Shown here: positions 23,402-37,370 of the stretch, piece by piece
Layout of the letters: each line of letters starts with the position of its first letter
Numbering within the stretch: the first letter of the stretch is position 1
Assembly: GCF_017562075.2 (NCBI RefSeq)
Contig: NC_054084.1
Coordinates: 33,594,633-33,658,632 of the forward strand
DNA length: 64,000 bases
From: Anopheles merus
Taxonomy: Eukaryota > Arthropoda > Insecta > Diptera > Culicidae
Direction: 5' to 3'
Notes under the pieces: generated by a model
Databases searched by the model: none
What the model was told of the DNA's origin: nothing
The model's input: the letters and a program-made list of their open reading frames with translations, nothing else
Position numbers and translations under genes: made by a program

Positions 23402-24650
23402 GTTAGTATCAGTTTGTTGGATGGTGTTGTGCTCATTGTTCTTAATGTGAACACAAACAAAGATGTTAAGATGTTATCTTATTTTAACAAATTACCAACA
23501 AAGAAGAACTAGAATCGCTAAATAATTCGCTCATCACCTCACGAGAATCTAACCCACGACAGGTGTTATGAAAAGACGTAGCTCTTATCACAGCACCATC
23601 GGACCACTATTACACCTCAGCGTTAAAACTCCTATATCAATCACACAAGGCACACGCCACCGTTCAACACGAACCAAACACAAACGAGTGCTTAACGCAG
23701 TCACACTCTTGTGAAGAACATTTCCTTTTTTGGTTGCACCGGATTTGAACTGCAATTTGCCAATTGCTGCACTCAAATGCACATTAATTTACTCTCCCTT
23801 GCATACCTAACCCAGCCTTCAAAGGTGAACCCCTAATGTCCTTACGCTCCATTGTGTCCCCGAAAACCTCGAACGAGACATTTCTCCTCTATCCGGCCAT
23901 GTAACCGTCGGTCTCGGCGCGAATCGGAAGAGGTCGTAAAAATTTCAATTTGATCTGACATTTATTTCATTAGCGCTCATTAATTTAATGACGTACTCAT
24001 CGAACCCGCCCGTCGGGCAACGGGCCAAGTTACACTAGGCTGCACTTTCTTCGCCTTTTCTTCTCGCACCGACATTCGATGCTTGGGGTGCCGTCGGTCC
24101 TTGTCCCCTGCCGTTAGCTCTGGATACAAACGAACTACAACAGAAGACACCGAAAGCACTCGGCGTCGTCCTTTCGGCTCGATTTGCTGCCGCTTATCGG
24201 TAAGGGCGATTATTGATTGCATTTGCTGCCGCTGCGCTGGCTGGGCACTAATTATTATGCACTTCACGGCACTGGCTGTGCAGCGGGCGGGTGGTGGGAC
24301 GTAACATTTACATGGACGAATGCGCAGAAGGTTGAAGCATGCTGGGGAAGGAATCGTAAAAGGGCTCTTCCTCCGGAACAGTGGCAGCACTTGTCTCCAA
24401 GGAGTTATCTCTAGCTGGGATGGGGCAAAGACACTGCAAGAAGAGGTGGTGGTACTGTTGCGGTGCTTCATTACGGCTATTGCTGCACCAGTAGTAGTGG
24501 GAGCAGAAAGGAGAACTTTCCAAGAAACACTCTGGCGTAGTGTGCCGTCTTTAATGAGAATTTGCCGAGGCAGGGACACTCCTAAGTACTGCAGAGTTTA
24601 GCTCTCGAAGAAGCTAAGGGAAAGAAAAATGTCTTTCTAAAGACACCGGC

Positions 24651-24670
24651 CAGCAGCAGCAGCAGCAGCA
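24651..24670. repeat. (CAG)n run
   Basis: About seven CAG units on the + strand. Confidence 0.8.
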
Positions 24671-27600
24671 CGGGTACACAGTTACGAGAGGTGAGAGGAT
24701 CCTTATCCCTGTCGTCCTCCGGAGTCGTTGCTGCTGCTGGTACTGCGCGTTGAGTGGAGTTTAATGAAAATGACTTCCCGTCTTTGTACGTTTTTTTTCT
24801 TCTTCTCGGGAAATCCTTTACGAAAAAACAAAAAATCCACCCTCTCTTGTTTCGGGAAGAAGACAAACTTTGCGACACTTTCCACAAAACGGAGCGACAT
24901 TTTCCTCATCCGTTCGGAATCTACATGACACACAGGTCCATGGCGCAAAAAACAAAACGAGGAGTTCGTTCTTCTCCAATCGGTGAAATTAGTGCGCTGC
25001 AGAGAATGGTCGCTCCTAGACACTTTGCTACGGCAGGACATCCCAACTAACCATCCCTCGGGAACCTCTCGGGTATGCTGCGGACGTGCCGGACCGTCTG
25101 CTTGTGGGCAGTAGAAGCATAGTTTATGTAATATGAATATCAATTAATTTACCATCTTCTGCTGCCACAGACGGGGAAGTGGCAGAAAGTGTGCAGGAAG
25201 TCTTTGTCACTGCACATTACGTTCAACCTCCTCTCTGTTGGCCGGCCTGCTCTCTGTGTCTGTTTGTATGCGTTAGTGCGGGACCTCTCTTATCTCAAGA
25301 AGAGCGCAATTCCCCACACGGGACCAAAGCGAACCTTTATCTGCAGTGTGTCTTTCCGCTGTATGTGTTTTGTTTAGCTTCTACTTCCGTCTTATGGTGA
25401 TCGTCATTTTCTGCTGCTGCTACTCGCGCCACACATACTCGCCCCTTACTACTATCTCTCAGTGCGGGACGTGACTTTTATTCCTGTGTTTTGCTGCCTG
25501 CATATTCTCCATCCCTTCAACAGCAGAGGGAAGAAAGAAAAACGAACACCACGGTAAAGAAAGCGATTGTTAGCTGTCCACGTCGTCGTCGTAATGGAAG
25601 TGTTTATGTGCATAAGCAAAACACCGAGCTTCTTCTTCTTCTCGATGCCGATGTGTACTACGGATAAGCCAGAACGGAGGAGAGCATTTGGCTTCCGGCG
25701 TTGTTTCTTCCTTCCTTACATTGCTCAATTGACGGTCATTGTTGGTTAATTTCTTTGCCCTCGGTGCTTCCTCCAGAGTCCTCCAGGGCAGTTGAAAGTG
25801 GGAGGATATGTTTGTTGGGTTGTACATTACAATAGAATTGTAAAATGTGTTGCCAATGTTTACGATGTGCTGCGGATGCGTAACAGCTCTTTCGAAGGTT
25901 TGTAACTCAATCACTGGCAAAGGTGATAAATCTTCAAACTATCTACAACTCAATTTAGTTTGTCGGTTTTTGCTTGCTTCTTCTGTTTCCTCATCCCTCT
26001 CTCTTTCTCACTCTCTCTATCTGTGCAAAACTTATTATTAATCTCGTTTAAAACAGTTTTGCCTTTTCGCCTGTAACGGGAAGGGAAGCGGATAACTTTG
26101 AAGCAAAGTTGTGATGTACAACTTCCAAAGTTTCGGTGTTAGTTTTTTTGTTGTATGTCTGTAGCTGTTGTGATGAAATCTTTCACCAGGAGTTTGCGCA
26201 CGCTCTCCATCTGGACATCGCTCTTTTTTTTCGTCGTATGCTTCACCCGTTTCTATTCATCCTGGTTCTTCTTTCGGCAAAAGGGAAGAGACAGCGGAAG
26301 CAACCCATGTTATCCAGCACTATAATAACTTTATTATGTTATATGCACACGGCGTCAAGAGCGCATCAGGGAGAGGGACGCCATCATCTTCGTTGCTGCA
26401 AGCGTGTCCGCAACTGGTTCAACCTTCCTTTTTTTTATAACCGAGCGTAAACACAGCCTCAATAAACCAGAGACGTCGGTCATCTTCTTGCCCGCGCTTG
26501 TGGACAGCGTGAACGCGAACGGAAGAAGAACGCTATGTGTGTGTGTGTGTGTGTATGTATCTAAAATCTAGCGACCGCCGCCGCTGCTCATATGGTTTTA
26601 TATGCTTTCATCTCGATTATTTTCTTACGCTCGCTTCTTTGCTCTTTCGTGGATGATCCCCGTCCCGAGCTGGCAAGAACTTCTGAGGAAAGGAACACAC
26701 ACACAAAAACTCTTCATCTTCCGTTCTGTTCTCTGCGCACTTCCACCCTGCCGTATGGTTCTGTGCACAATGCTCTTTGCCTCGGGGTTTATGTTTCGCT
26801 TATGGTATTGTACAATTTAGCCCATTCATTGGAGTGGATTGAACCCCGCAACTAGGGAACTAAGATAGTAGGTCATCCGATTGAAGTAAGCGTTTCTTCC
26901 TTCCACAAGGCTGGCGTTTGTTTTTTCTTGCTGTTTTTGGAGAAGATGCCTCCGCCCAACACACATGTCGACATTCGTCGCTTTGGAGAGTGTGTCTTAG
27001 ATTTATTTTCTCATCGACCGGTGGTAATGCCGGACGGGACGGGATGGTTGTAACACAACATTGATTTAACGTCCCAGGTTCCCAGTGGTGGTGCAATTTT
27101 TGAACCAGTAGCAGTAGCATCCGTGTGTTGTCTGTTGACGGTGTCTCATTTGATGGTTCGCTCGATATACGACGCCGCCTGTGTTCATTTATTTGTGCTT
27201 TCCTTGCCTTGCTGCTGCTGCTAACCTCCTCCGGGAGGGCAGTTTGCGTTGTTTTCTGCTGCCGACGCCGCTCGGTTTATTGAAGCGCTGAATAAACTGC
27301 TACTGATGCTCAAGATTTGCTCAAGAAATCGATAGCCTTAAGCCAGGCTGCTGCTGCCTGCACGTTCGTTTGTGTTTGTGTTTACGTTGCGTCGTTGCAA
27401 CCCCCTCCTGGTTGCTGTCAAGAGATAGGAAAGAGGACAGTCATCGTCATCTGATATTATGAGTTCGTTTCAGTTGGAGATCTCCCATTTCTGGGTTGTT
27501 CTGTCTCCTCTGCTGTGCCTAGAGCGCGCCCATTCGGAAGATTTAAGTTTATTTTGCTGGGACCTAAATTGCAAACTAAAAACCCCCCACCGCCTTTCAA

Positions 27601-29243
27601 CCAAGACGTCCCCAGGCCCTTGAGACATAAGATGTGTGAGTTTGGAGGGCTTGGGCCTCTCCGTTTGCCTTATCTTGCCCCGGCGTGTGCCAAACCAATA
27701 AAATCGAAACTCTTGGTCTCTGACGGGCAAGGATGCATTGCCGGGCGGCTTTTTGGGGTGCGGTTGCAACTCTGTTACCGCTCCTGCTATTGCCAAGTGC
27801 CACTTGGCAGCTGTCGAGTGTGTATGTGTGCAAGGTGCCTAAACAAATGAGAAAAGTTTTTCTGTCCCCATTTTCCTGTATCCTCAAGTTGGCAGAATAA
27901 TGTCTTTTCAATACGCACGCCTTCTGCTGCTACTGCTGCTACAACTCTCTGTACTGCTGGAGTTTTGGGGAAAGGTAAAAGATATAAAACTACCAACACC
28001 ACCCACTCAACCGATCCAAAGTGGATCAGTTGATGTTTTATGCAATTTTGCTGCCGAAACTGCAGCCCAGAAGCGAATGAGGCGTGTGTCGGGCGAAGAT
28101 ATCCCGTTCGGTAGCCAAACTTTACAGGGATTTCCTCTCGTTTTCGCCCGCGTATGCCACCGCGCACGCAAGATAAGTCATTGTGTCGTTCAGCAGAAAG
28201 AAATAAAGTTGCTGCTCCATTTTATGAACTTGAAATACCCGCAAGACGATGAAGCTTGTGTGCGAAGGAAAATATAAAAAAAGTAAAAAAGAAGCTTAAA
28301 ATTAACTTCGGCGAAAGGCATTCCAATATAAGTTTTCGCTCTTAAAAAGGAGGACAATCTCTGCTGCCACTGCGCAAAGGCTTCCACTCCCGGGGTGACA
28401 CTTTCAAGTTTCGATCCCTTAAACCTTTCATTAGTTCGGTTGTTTAACTTTTATGGCGCGCTGATCGGGATGGCTGTGTACACTGGTTTGCGCGCGAGTT
28501 TTAACTAAGGTATGCTTTTTTATGTCTTGCATGGCTGGTGCAAGTTTATTTTTACGCGATTTTCGTACAAACGAGATTTTCATGCGAAAGGAGCATACTT
28601 TTAGGTCCTTTGGTCCTTTTTTTCGCAATGGTCCTTTTTTATGTTGCATAATATCTATGAAAACTTCGCAATTGCAATAAAACGATCAACCAAAGATCAC
28701 TTATTTCGGCATGGAATGAAAAAAAATTGCGTAAAAGCGCCTGCAGGTATGCAAACAGCTCATCTTTAATATCCTTTTAAACGTCTGGTTTGGTCTATTA
28801 ACGTTTGTTGGAATACGTTTTCAAAAGTTTTTGTTTTACAACATGAAAACAGTCGCAAATGTCTTCAATTTTTATTCTCTACATTTAACAAAATTACAGT
28901 ATTTATTTTATTACGCTTCTTTATTATTCATAATTTATTTCCTTTACAACGCTGGCATCTTTCGCATCCTCTAAATGTTTTGTTCACATATTTCTTAAAT
29001 GCAAACAACCGAAACAAAAGAGCAGAATTTGCCTTCTGCAAGAGCATCCAGCGATTCCTCGCGAAGTGTAAATGCAGTGCCGCTATGGAACAACGGCATG
29101 CCAAATCCAAGCCAAGCCAAATCGAACTCGTCGCCAATGAGAAAGGCCAATGTTGCAACATTTTCTTCCGGTTCAATTTTTCACCCCGCTTACCATTTGT
29201 TTGTCCGTTCAAGATTTCCGCCAGTTCACACCAAACTCTGGGT

Positions 29244-29263
29244 TGCTGCTGCTGCTGCTGCTG
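29244..29263. repeat. (CTG)n run
   Basis: About seven CTG units on the + strand. Confidence 0.8.
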
Positions 29264-31145
29264 TGCTGCCAAGATGGGAAGTATATCTGTGACTGTGTCG
29301 TCGTATATTGCGATTAGTTATTCTGGTCTTTGGCTTTCCCTGGGTCTCGCGTTGGTATGATTGGAGCGAAAGGAAATTTATTTTACGACATGCAGAGGCA
29401 AATCGTATACACGCTCTTTCTTCCCTTCAACATGTTTCGATTCCACTGCCAACAAGGAAGAACACTCAAGTGTGCCAGAGCGAGGTGTGCATACCTTTGA
29501 TACGTTCGTGTTAAACCCGGACGGCGGCGTTGGTGGGTTTTATGTGTGGTGAGTCTTTTCTGTGGGTAATATCGAACCGAGCGTAGTAAGTCCCAAACCT
29601 TTCGCCGTATCAGTTCGATGTTTCTGGAGAAGAAAGGAGCTTGTTCTGCTGGTTTTGGTGCAAAAGAACTTCTGCTTTCTCGTGTTTAACCGATCAAACT
29701 CTTCCGACGTGCAGAACCCGGTAGCAATGAAGCAAAGCTATATCAGGAAACTGTACTGAATGGAGAACAAAAAAAACCCCATTAGAGCAAAGCGAGAATG
29801 AATTTATGCGCCAATAAAAGTGGCAGTGGCCGAAAAACGTTCACCAACACTACACCCTGTACATGTGTGCCGTCGGTGCAAAATGTTTCGATGACTTTTC
29901 TGCTCGGTGCAAATGTTAGCGGTAGTACCGGAAACCCAAGGGGAGTTTTCTCTCAATCTCCTCCGTTTCTTCGGTGCATTGGAGAAAGAGCCTGGGAGGA
30001 GAGGAGGCTGCTTTAGCGTAGAATCTTCGGCAACGTTCCTCGAATCACGGGGAGGGACACAGGCAAACACGAAGCTCTGCCGCAAACCGAAACTCGGGGC
30101 AGCATAAATTCATTCCGCTACCTTGACGCTTTGAATATGGTCAAGTTATGTTAAAAGTTTTGGCATGACTGTTTCGAGCAAAAAGTTCGAAACAGACACA
30201 CCCCACTGTTCCGGGGAGGGTTTTTTGGGGTACACATCCGAGTAACGAGACACACACACACACAAACACCACACTGCATCTCTTCCGTGCATTGTTCGCA
30301 CGGTACACTTTCTCGTGGAAAGTGGAAAATCAATGGGGTGCGATTTATCTGCATCCTGTGCGTCCTTCTGCACTTTCCTAACGACTCCAACATTCCTAGC
30401 TGTCGCTGCCGTTTTCTTCGGGGATTTTCGATGAGTTTTTCGCATTCATTTTTTTTTTTTTGAGGATAATATCATCAGCAGTTGTTGTTTTCGTCGCTTG
30501 TGCTTGTGCAAGCGGTGGTGAACTTGCACTCTGCAGCAGTGCTTGAATGTTTGGGCTGTCTCCCGGGTATGCTGCTGCTGCTGTTTGGAATGGCTTCCGA
30601 ACAGTGTGTATTGTGTTGATGGTGCTTCTTACTTTGGCCGAAAATTAAATGAATGATTCACGAGCGTTACGTGCAGTGTGCTTTCCTTTCATATTGGAAT
30701 ATGCTAGATGGCTTAACCCGTGGGTTCGTTGGAATTGGAGGGCAACTCTTGATTAAAAATCTGCTTTACGTGTGCTTGGGGCAGAGTTTTCGTGTGCCAG
30801 AGCACTCAGAAACTCTTAATAAATAGATATTGTATCGTGCTTTGTACAATTGCATAATTTCAGGCGTTTTATGAAAGTAAGATTTCATGCGGAACGTATT
30901 ATATATTAATTCGATTAAACTTTTAGTCAAATGTGTTTAAAAATATGACATTTCAAGCTTCAATTCTTCCATCTTTTACATCCTAAAACATTTTGATTAA
31001 ATTAAATGAAAAATATAATAGTACAATTAATCTTCCAAGTATCTTTGAAGCTTTTAAGAGTAACGCATCACGAAGTGTCCTTAAGACTCATCTTTCGGCA
31101 CGAAGCACAACACTTTCCGGAGCATTCAAGGCTGCACGTTTGTGT

Positions 31146-31167
31146 GTTTAATTTAATTAAATTAAAC
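31146..31167. repeat. Perfect 22-bp AT-rich palindrome
   Basis: The half site gtttaatttaa is followed directly by its exact complement in reverse. The centre contains ttaattaa, a paired homeodomain-type core. It could be a dimeric binding site or chance; a perfect palindrome of this length is unlikely in 64 kb of random sequence, though the AT bias weakens that argument. Confidence 0.7.
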
Positions 31168-33482
31168 CCTTTGAGCGCCAAGCTGCTTCCCTTTTTGAAT
31201 GTGCAGCGCGCGTCTTTCAACAAACGTGTTACTTGACAGCTCCGAGAAGTCACAAACGATCTTGGGATCAAAAGGGAAACACTGACAGATCCCCAGAAAA
31301 ATAAAAACCTGTTGACTCCGTGTTGACAACAACACCTTTACAGCACGGAAGGTTGCTCGTGCGTGCCACCGATTTGAGGCACGTGCTAAAAATTAGAACC
31401 CGAGTACCAGTGGACTAACATTTATATTGTTATATCCCTCTGGGGCGTCCCCTTACAACTGATTTCTGTCTGTGTATGTGTGAGTGTGTGCATGATTGTG
31501 GAGGGGACGTGCAACGCGCACTGACCGCATAATGTGACAACTGCTGTCTTCATTAGAACTATCACAATTCGGGATTGTTTTCAGAGAGCTTCATGTTGGT
31601 GATTAACAAAACGCAAACTCCGTGACAGAGGGTGTGTGGCTGCTGTGGAGAAGCTGCACACATTGCATCCCACGAGCTACGTGCAGCTGCAGTTCACACT
31701 CACTGCATCTATCCACGTGACGAGTACTGTTTTTTTTTTGTTGGTGTCTGCCATCGCATGGTTGGCGCCTCTCTCCCTCTCTCTTTCTCTATTTCCACTC
31801 GTGGCTGCAACTTGTGATGTCGTAATCCTAACGAGATTTGCGTGACATGTTTATTAGCTGTTAGTTAGCGGAGAATCTTCCACCCGCGCGCGCCCCACGC
31901 ACAGTGACGATGGAAGGGAACGAACAGCCGTGTCACCCATGTGTAGCTTGTGTAGAATAATAATTGCGTTGATTATTTTGTACTCAAGCAAACCACAGTC
32001 ACACTCGTTATGATGGTAGCTCTCATGACGGGCGATGGTTGTCAGGAGCAAAACTAGGCGGGGAAATCTCCGTTTGCTCTAGAGCTTGTGTCGCTCGTTA
32101 ATTGTAACGAACGTACTCTGTGTGTGTGTTGGTGTCTGTTCTACCATCGTAAGGGAAATTATGTTCGCTTACGTATCATTGCTAACGCTCAGCGCATTCC
32201 GATACATCAATAAGCAGTCGCATAAGCAAACTTTGCTCGTTTCACTCGAAACGCGAACGTAAAGTTTTTCGATTGAAGTTTGTGCTCGCACGACGACGAA
32301 CGATAAATAAATCATCGCTGGAAGTTTTTAATTTCATGTCGCCGCCTTCCTGCAGATGATGCTCGGTCGGCCGCTCCTCGTCGGCAATCGGAAAGGGAAT
32401 CGAAAACTTCGCTTTGACACTTGAAATTATTGATTGTGCTGTGTGTGTTTATGTGTGTCTGGCTGCATCATCAGACTAACTTTGGTAAAGTTTTGCTGCC
32501 TGCCAATATTTCATATTTACATTTATGACACAGTTGCAGACTTTGTCTAATGGAATGGATTGTGATTTAATTAAAAAATGTCACTTTATTCCCATTTGAC
32601 AGCACTAAAATTAGCTTTCCGCTCACATGAAGCAGTCGCTCCCTTTGCCGAATAGCCATTTGACATACGATTGACATTGGCGGCTTTTGTGTAAAAAATG
32701 GCAATGGTTGGGACGTTACGGAATGCGGGACGGCCCCAGAAAGGTATCGCGCTTTGTATGCAGCGATTCAAAGCACGTGCCTTGCGATCGAAAGTGTGTT
32801 AATCCATGCAGGAAGAGGGAGTGTTTGCAAGCAAGTGTCATTAAAAGTCACACTTACTTCCGAAAATGGAAACGGGGCTGGGAGGTAAAAAGGGATGCGT
32901 GCAATGAAATCATTGATCACCACAAACCAATTTTTAGGGGACAATAAAGCAAACTTTAAGGTATGATCGATGACGAAAACACTAAAACGATATTGAATAC
33001 AGCGTACAGTTTGGTTTTGTACTTACCGTTGTCAGTGTCATAGTTTGCTTGACACGCTCACACTATGCCAAACGCACACCCCCTCCTTGTGCTCTGTGCT
33101 CGTTCGATTCTCAAGATCTCAAGATAAGTCCCTTGAAACGACAAACATCCCAAGGCGACTCGCTGTGTGATGGAGACAATGTAGCTGCTGTCGATATGAA
33201 GATCACACATTTCTCGAGATATCTCGTAACGATGTATGAGAGGAAAGACCAGCCATGTTCCGTTGCTGGCTCGGACGGCAGTATTAAAGTCTGTCCCATC
33301 TTCCTCCCTTCCCAAACACATGACTGTGTGTGTAACTTTGCCCTATCACCAGCTCTATTCTTTAGAAAAGTAAACATCCTGACCATCGTTCGAACCAGCG
33401 CCGTCACTCAAACCTATCTCGCCTCGCCAACCAAATGACCCATGGCATATATCGTTTTCACACCTGATTAATAAATGTTTGT

Positions 33483-33520
33483 TTTCTCTCTCTCTCTTTC
33501 CGTGTCTTTGTAGGTAAGTG
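33483..33520 (+). promoter_or_regulatory. Recursive splice site (ratchet point) 1
   Basis: A pyrimidine tract of about 25 bases (ttctctctctctctttccg, then tgtcttt) ends in TAG at 33,513 and is followed at once by GTAAGTG. A strong 3' splice site is therefore fused to a near-consensus 5' splice site with no exon between. Branch-like ctgattaat lies about 45 bases upstream. In Drosophila, such zero-nucleotide exons let long introns be removed stepwise by re-creating a donor at the junction. It lies 10.1 kb after the donor at 23,402 on the same strand. The match to the known motif is seen directly; use in splicing is inferred. Confidence 0.72.
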
Positions 33521-34017
33521 CGAGAAACGGGCAAACGAGCTTCATGCAGACGAGGCCGTATCGATAGCTTCCAGGAAAAAGGGCTGCGATGTGTCGACGT
33601 CTCAGCGTTCCGGTTTCCCGCAACAAATGTCAGCAGTTCGGCAATGATGCCGGTGGTGGAGGTGGTGATTAAAGGCAAAGCAATGTGTTAAAAATATGCT
33701 GTTGTACCATCTAACGAGCGTTTGTAACGAGCAGATGAGTTTTTTTTTCACCCAGTGTGTGCTAGTCTTCACACACACACTCTAAGACAGTCTCGTGAGG
33801 AAAGACAAACAGTGATTTGTGGTATTCATCATTACGCCCTTCATTGTTATTGCATTCCACCTATTGCTAAAAAAAAGAAGGCAAAACAAAGAAATGATAT
33901 CTGCATTGGGTCACTCACACTGGTCCGGACACTGCTGCTGGTGCTGCTGCTGCAATGCAATAGAAAAATTCTTGAAACCTACTATTAGCGATGACAAAAC
34001 CGAACACAAGCACAGAT

Positions 34018-34018
<1 letters not shown>

Positions 34019-34094
<76 letters not shown>
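34019..34094. repeat. (CA)38 microsatellite
   Basis: About 76 bp of uninterrupted CA. It produces Thr-His and Cys-Val artefacts in overlapping frames. Confidence 0.95.
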
Positions 34095-34097
<3 letters not shown>

Positions 34098-34192
34098 CCC
34101 TTTCGTGGTGAACGCGATGCATCCGCTGGATTTATGTTGCCCGCAGTCGAAGGTTGACTGAAATACGAGTCAGAAAGAACCTGATAGAACAA

Positions 34193-34210
34193 AGCAGCAG
34201 CAGCAGCAGC
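34193..34210. repeat. (AGC)6 run
   Basis: Six AGC units followed by an A-run. Confidence 0.75.
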
Positions 34211-34688
34211 AAAAAAAGGCGCACACAAACGAATGTTGGAATGTGTTACAACGGCACAAGCGAGAGAGACCCGTTTTGCCTTGCAACAAGAGGGTTGATG
34301 GAGGAGGTCAGACTGAACCAGCAAATTACCCCCAGCGCTGTGGCAAACACTGTTTTTTTTTCTCTGCCTCCTCCCATTTATGTGTCCAGCGTAACGTTTT
34401 TGGCCCTTGGCCAGAGAGATACAGAGAGACAGCGGTAGGGGCATCGGCAGAGAGGCACAGTTAGTGCCCCAAGTGCTTGCTTGTGTGAGCGTGAGTATGC
34501 GTGGGGGGGACTGTTGCCATAGAATATATACTAATCTATGACGAAGCTCGTTTTAGCTCGCGAGATTGCCGAACACATCATCCCGTCCCTAGCTCCCGGC
34601 CAGCCTTCAGGAGCGCGCGCGAGAGAGCGTGAGGGGGGAAGCGATTAGTGCACTTTAAATCGACTCCAATTGCCGACAGCGAGGCAAG

Positions 34689-34707
34689 CTGCTGCTGCTG
34701 CTGCTGC
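34689..34707. repeat. (CTG)6 run
   Basis: Six CTG units on the + strand. Confidence 0.75.
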
Positions 34708-35272
34708 CTTGCGGTGATGCGGTAATAAAATTGCAACGGTTTCGCTCCCCGAACTCCCTCGCCATTCCACACACACACACCCCTATGTGGGGGTGGTGTA
34801 TGCACAACGAATGAAACAACGAATTTATATGGGGGCACCACACCACCAGCACACGATGCGTTTGTGTGCAGCAGCAATTGCACACGCCTAGTGGAAGACG
34901 AACATGTCTCTCTATGATGTGACGCGGAAATGGTGGAAGTACTGAACCACCACCACACTGCTAGACCACACTGCTGTGCTGTTCATGCTAACCATCGACA
35001 CTTCCACCAGCCCGGAATGGCACTGGCATGAATTGTGATGGGCGACATTTTATGATTTGCTCATCCCAAAACACCCGAAAAATGAGCATTATGTAAATGT
35101 GATTTTGATTGCATTGTGACGCATAAAATGTCCTATTGGGAAGGGCGCGTGGGGAGGAGAAATCTCTCAAGTGGATGCAATGGCGTGGAACAAACGCTAC
35201 GACAAAATGTGCTATCGATTGCAGCTGGAGCGTTTTTTTTTTCTTTGTTCCCTTCTGTCATTCTGTCCTTCA

Positions 35273-35292
35273 ACAGCAGCAGCAGCAGCAGC
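35273..35292. repeat. (CAG)6-7 run
   Basis: CAG/AGC run leading into atcatcag. Confidence 0.75.
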
Positions 35293-35448
35293 ATCATCAG
35301 CATGAGGCAATATGCGTTTTATGCGTTTGACATAGTGCGCCATACAAAAGCCAAACGGGTGTAGGGAGGCGGCTATTGATTATGAAGTGGTGGCTTGTTA
35401 GCGAAAAGCGCTTGGACAGTCAACACAGTCTTCTTCACATGCGTTATG

Positions 35449-35481
35449 TTGCTGTTGCTGCTGCTGCTGCTGCTGCTGCTG
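35449..35481. repeat. (CTG)n run, about 11 units
   Basis: The longest CTG run of the window, starting with gttgctgttgctg and then pure CTG. If transcribed on the + strand it gives a CUG repeat. Confidence 0.85.
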
Positions 35482-35771
35482 TGAACGGTGTTGTTGTCAA
35501 TTGATGTTTTCTTCAAGTGTCACCGGGCTGACGAGATGAATGAAGGTGATGCACATGATGCTCGCTCTCTGCAGACACAAAGGTGTGACACATGTGACAA
35601 ACGATTGTTGCACTTATGCGAGCGTGTTTCGAGTGTGTGTGTTTGCGCTCGAGTGTGCTTGTTCGAGTGACGTTAGGATAGCATTAATATTCGATGCCGC
35701 TTTCTTAGGAAATAGCAAAATGAGTTGAAGCGGTTCTCTTCAGAGCGCCACACTACAAAGTATGAAAGTAT

Positions 35772-35825
35772 GGTTAGGAGCGGTGGCTTATAAATTTAAA
35801 TTGAATGCAAAATATGCTCCTAACC
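35772..35825. repeat. Short hairpin: 10-bp inverted repeat
   Basis: ggttaggagc at 35,772-35,781 pairs perfectly with gctcctaacc at 35,816-35,825, leaving a 34-base AT-rich loop. The stem is too short for a miRNA precursor. Confidence 0.5.
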
Positions 35826-37217
35826 CGCTTAAAAACCCTGCGCATCCGCTTTTATTGTCGATACACAGCCTTTACTGTGGGTTTGTGAACGCTTCCCCGC
35901 CGGGATCGGGAATTCTATAGTTTACAGAGCAAACAGATTAGTGCCCCCATTCGGTCAGTGTGTGTACAGTACTTTGCAACTCCAACTCCACCTCACACAC
36001 ACAGCAGGGTTGGGACGGACTGGGCTGCCGTGCATTATACAAAACCCTCCCCCCCGTTTTGCCGAAACGTTGCAAACCGACTCGTTAGCATTTGCTTACA
36101 ATATTTTACATGCAGTTGCAAAGTGAAAATCTAGGACACGCAGCCTAGGCCAGCAGCAGCAGCAGCGCACCGGACCTCTTTTGTCCGGTTGTTACCGTAG
36201 TCCGCGGTAGTTGTTGGATAATTGGAAGGCAGGGAGGGCATGGGGCCCGGAAGGTTTAAATGGAGCAAAGTGGCTAATTATTTGGTTTGGTCGTACCTTA
36301 CCGTCATTTAGCGTGTGCGGACAGGAAAAGGCCATGATGGCCGTTTTGAAAATGAATCCAAACAGTTCGCCGTTGTAAAATGGGAAAGTGCGCTGTTCTT
36401 TGATTTGTTTCGCACAGCCAATTTGTGCGGACATTTGTGGAGGTTTTTCGGGATTTCGGGCGTGTTTCAGGGAAAGGATGCGCGCAGCATTTGCATGAAT
36501 ATTGTACCTAACCGGCGGGATGTGATCGAATTGGAGAAGGCTTTGGACACAAAAGCGCCGAGCGCGCTTTCTAATCGATTAGTTTCGGGAGATGAAATTA
36601 TTCGCCAGGTTTGTGTGTATGTGTATGTGTGTGTGTGTGGAAATTGGACAGCTTTTGTTGCTGCGTAATGTTTGTGATTGCGTTTTTGCGAGGAAGAGAG
36701 GTAAATCCATTTTATCCATTTTACGCGGCATACCAATCTGTAATAGCGTTGAGCTTCTGACTTTCAACGCACGCAGGAGTGATTGGTGCATGTATGTGTG
36801 TGTGTCCTTTGTACAATATGATTGGAGGACGGCCAAGCTAGCAAAGTGTGTCACTGGAACGACCGCTACTCGCCCCACCAAATCAGGACAGAATGGAAAT
36901 GCATAATCCTCTCTTAAAATATGTATTTTCCCAATGTCCCGGAAGTTTTACTCCCCACACGTTTTGTGTCCTTTCCCCCTCTCCTTTTTTGCATTCTACC
37001 GCAATCTCTGATGCTTTTTGTCAACGGCGTGTTACCGTGGGGTGTTTTTTTTTTTCTATCCTCAAACGAAGCCCAATGGGTTGGAAACACACGTGCACAG
37101 CGAGCTTCTCGTCCTGAGAGCGCCTAAACTAATATTTTGTGTTGCTGCCCGCCTGCCACAATCAGCAGTCGCTTGGGCCTCCGGTTATCGGACGACGGGG
37201 GCCAGTGTTTGCGTAAC

Positions 37218-37370
<153 letters not shown>

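Larger units (their letters stand above)
23402..33513 (+). other. Proposed intron, first recursive segment (10.1 kb)
   Basis: It begins with the donor gttagt and ends at the acceptor half of the ratchet point. Inside are a (CAG)7 run at 24,651-24,670, CTG runs near 27,219, 29,244 and 30,569, AT-rich stretches at 28.6-29.0 and 30.8-31.2 kb, and a perfect 22-bp palindrome at 31,146. Frames such as 23,980-24,579 (minus, 199 codons) and 33,049-33,438 (plus, 129 codons) show no domain and are treated as chance. Confidence 0.45.

Noticed and set aside
23980..24579. 199-codon frame on the minus strand
   Set aside because: No recognisable domain, mixed low-quality composition, dense plus-strand frames over it, and it lies inside the proposed intron. 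Length is within chance expectation for 64 kb.
25140..25260. Acceptor-like ttctgctgccacag followed by an open frame (DGEVAESVQEVFV...)
   Set aside because: Frame soon becomes Cys/Leu-rich and no donor or domain is evident; AT-rich flanks hold many such decoys.
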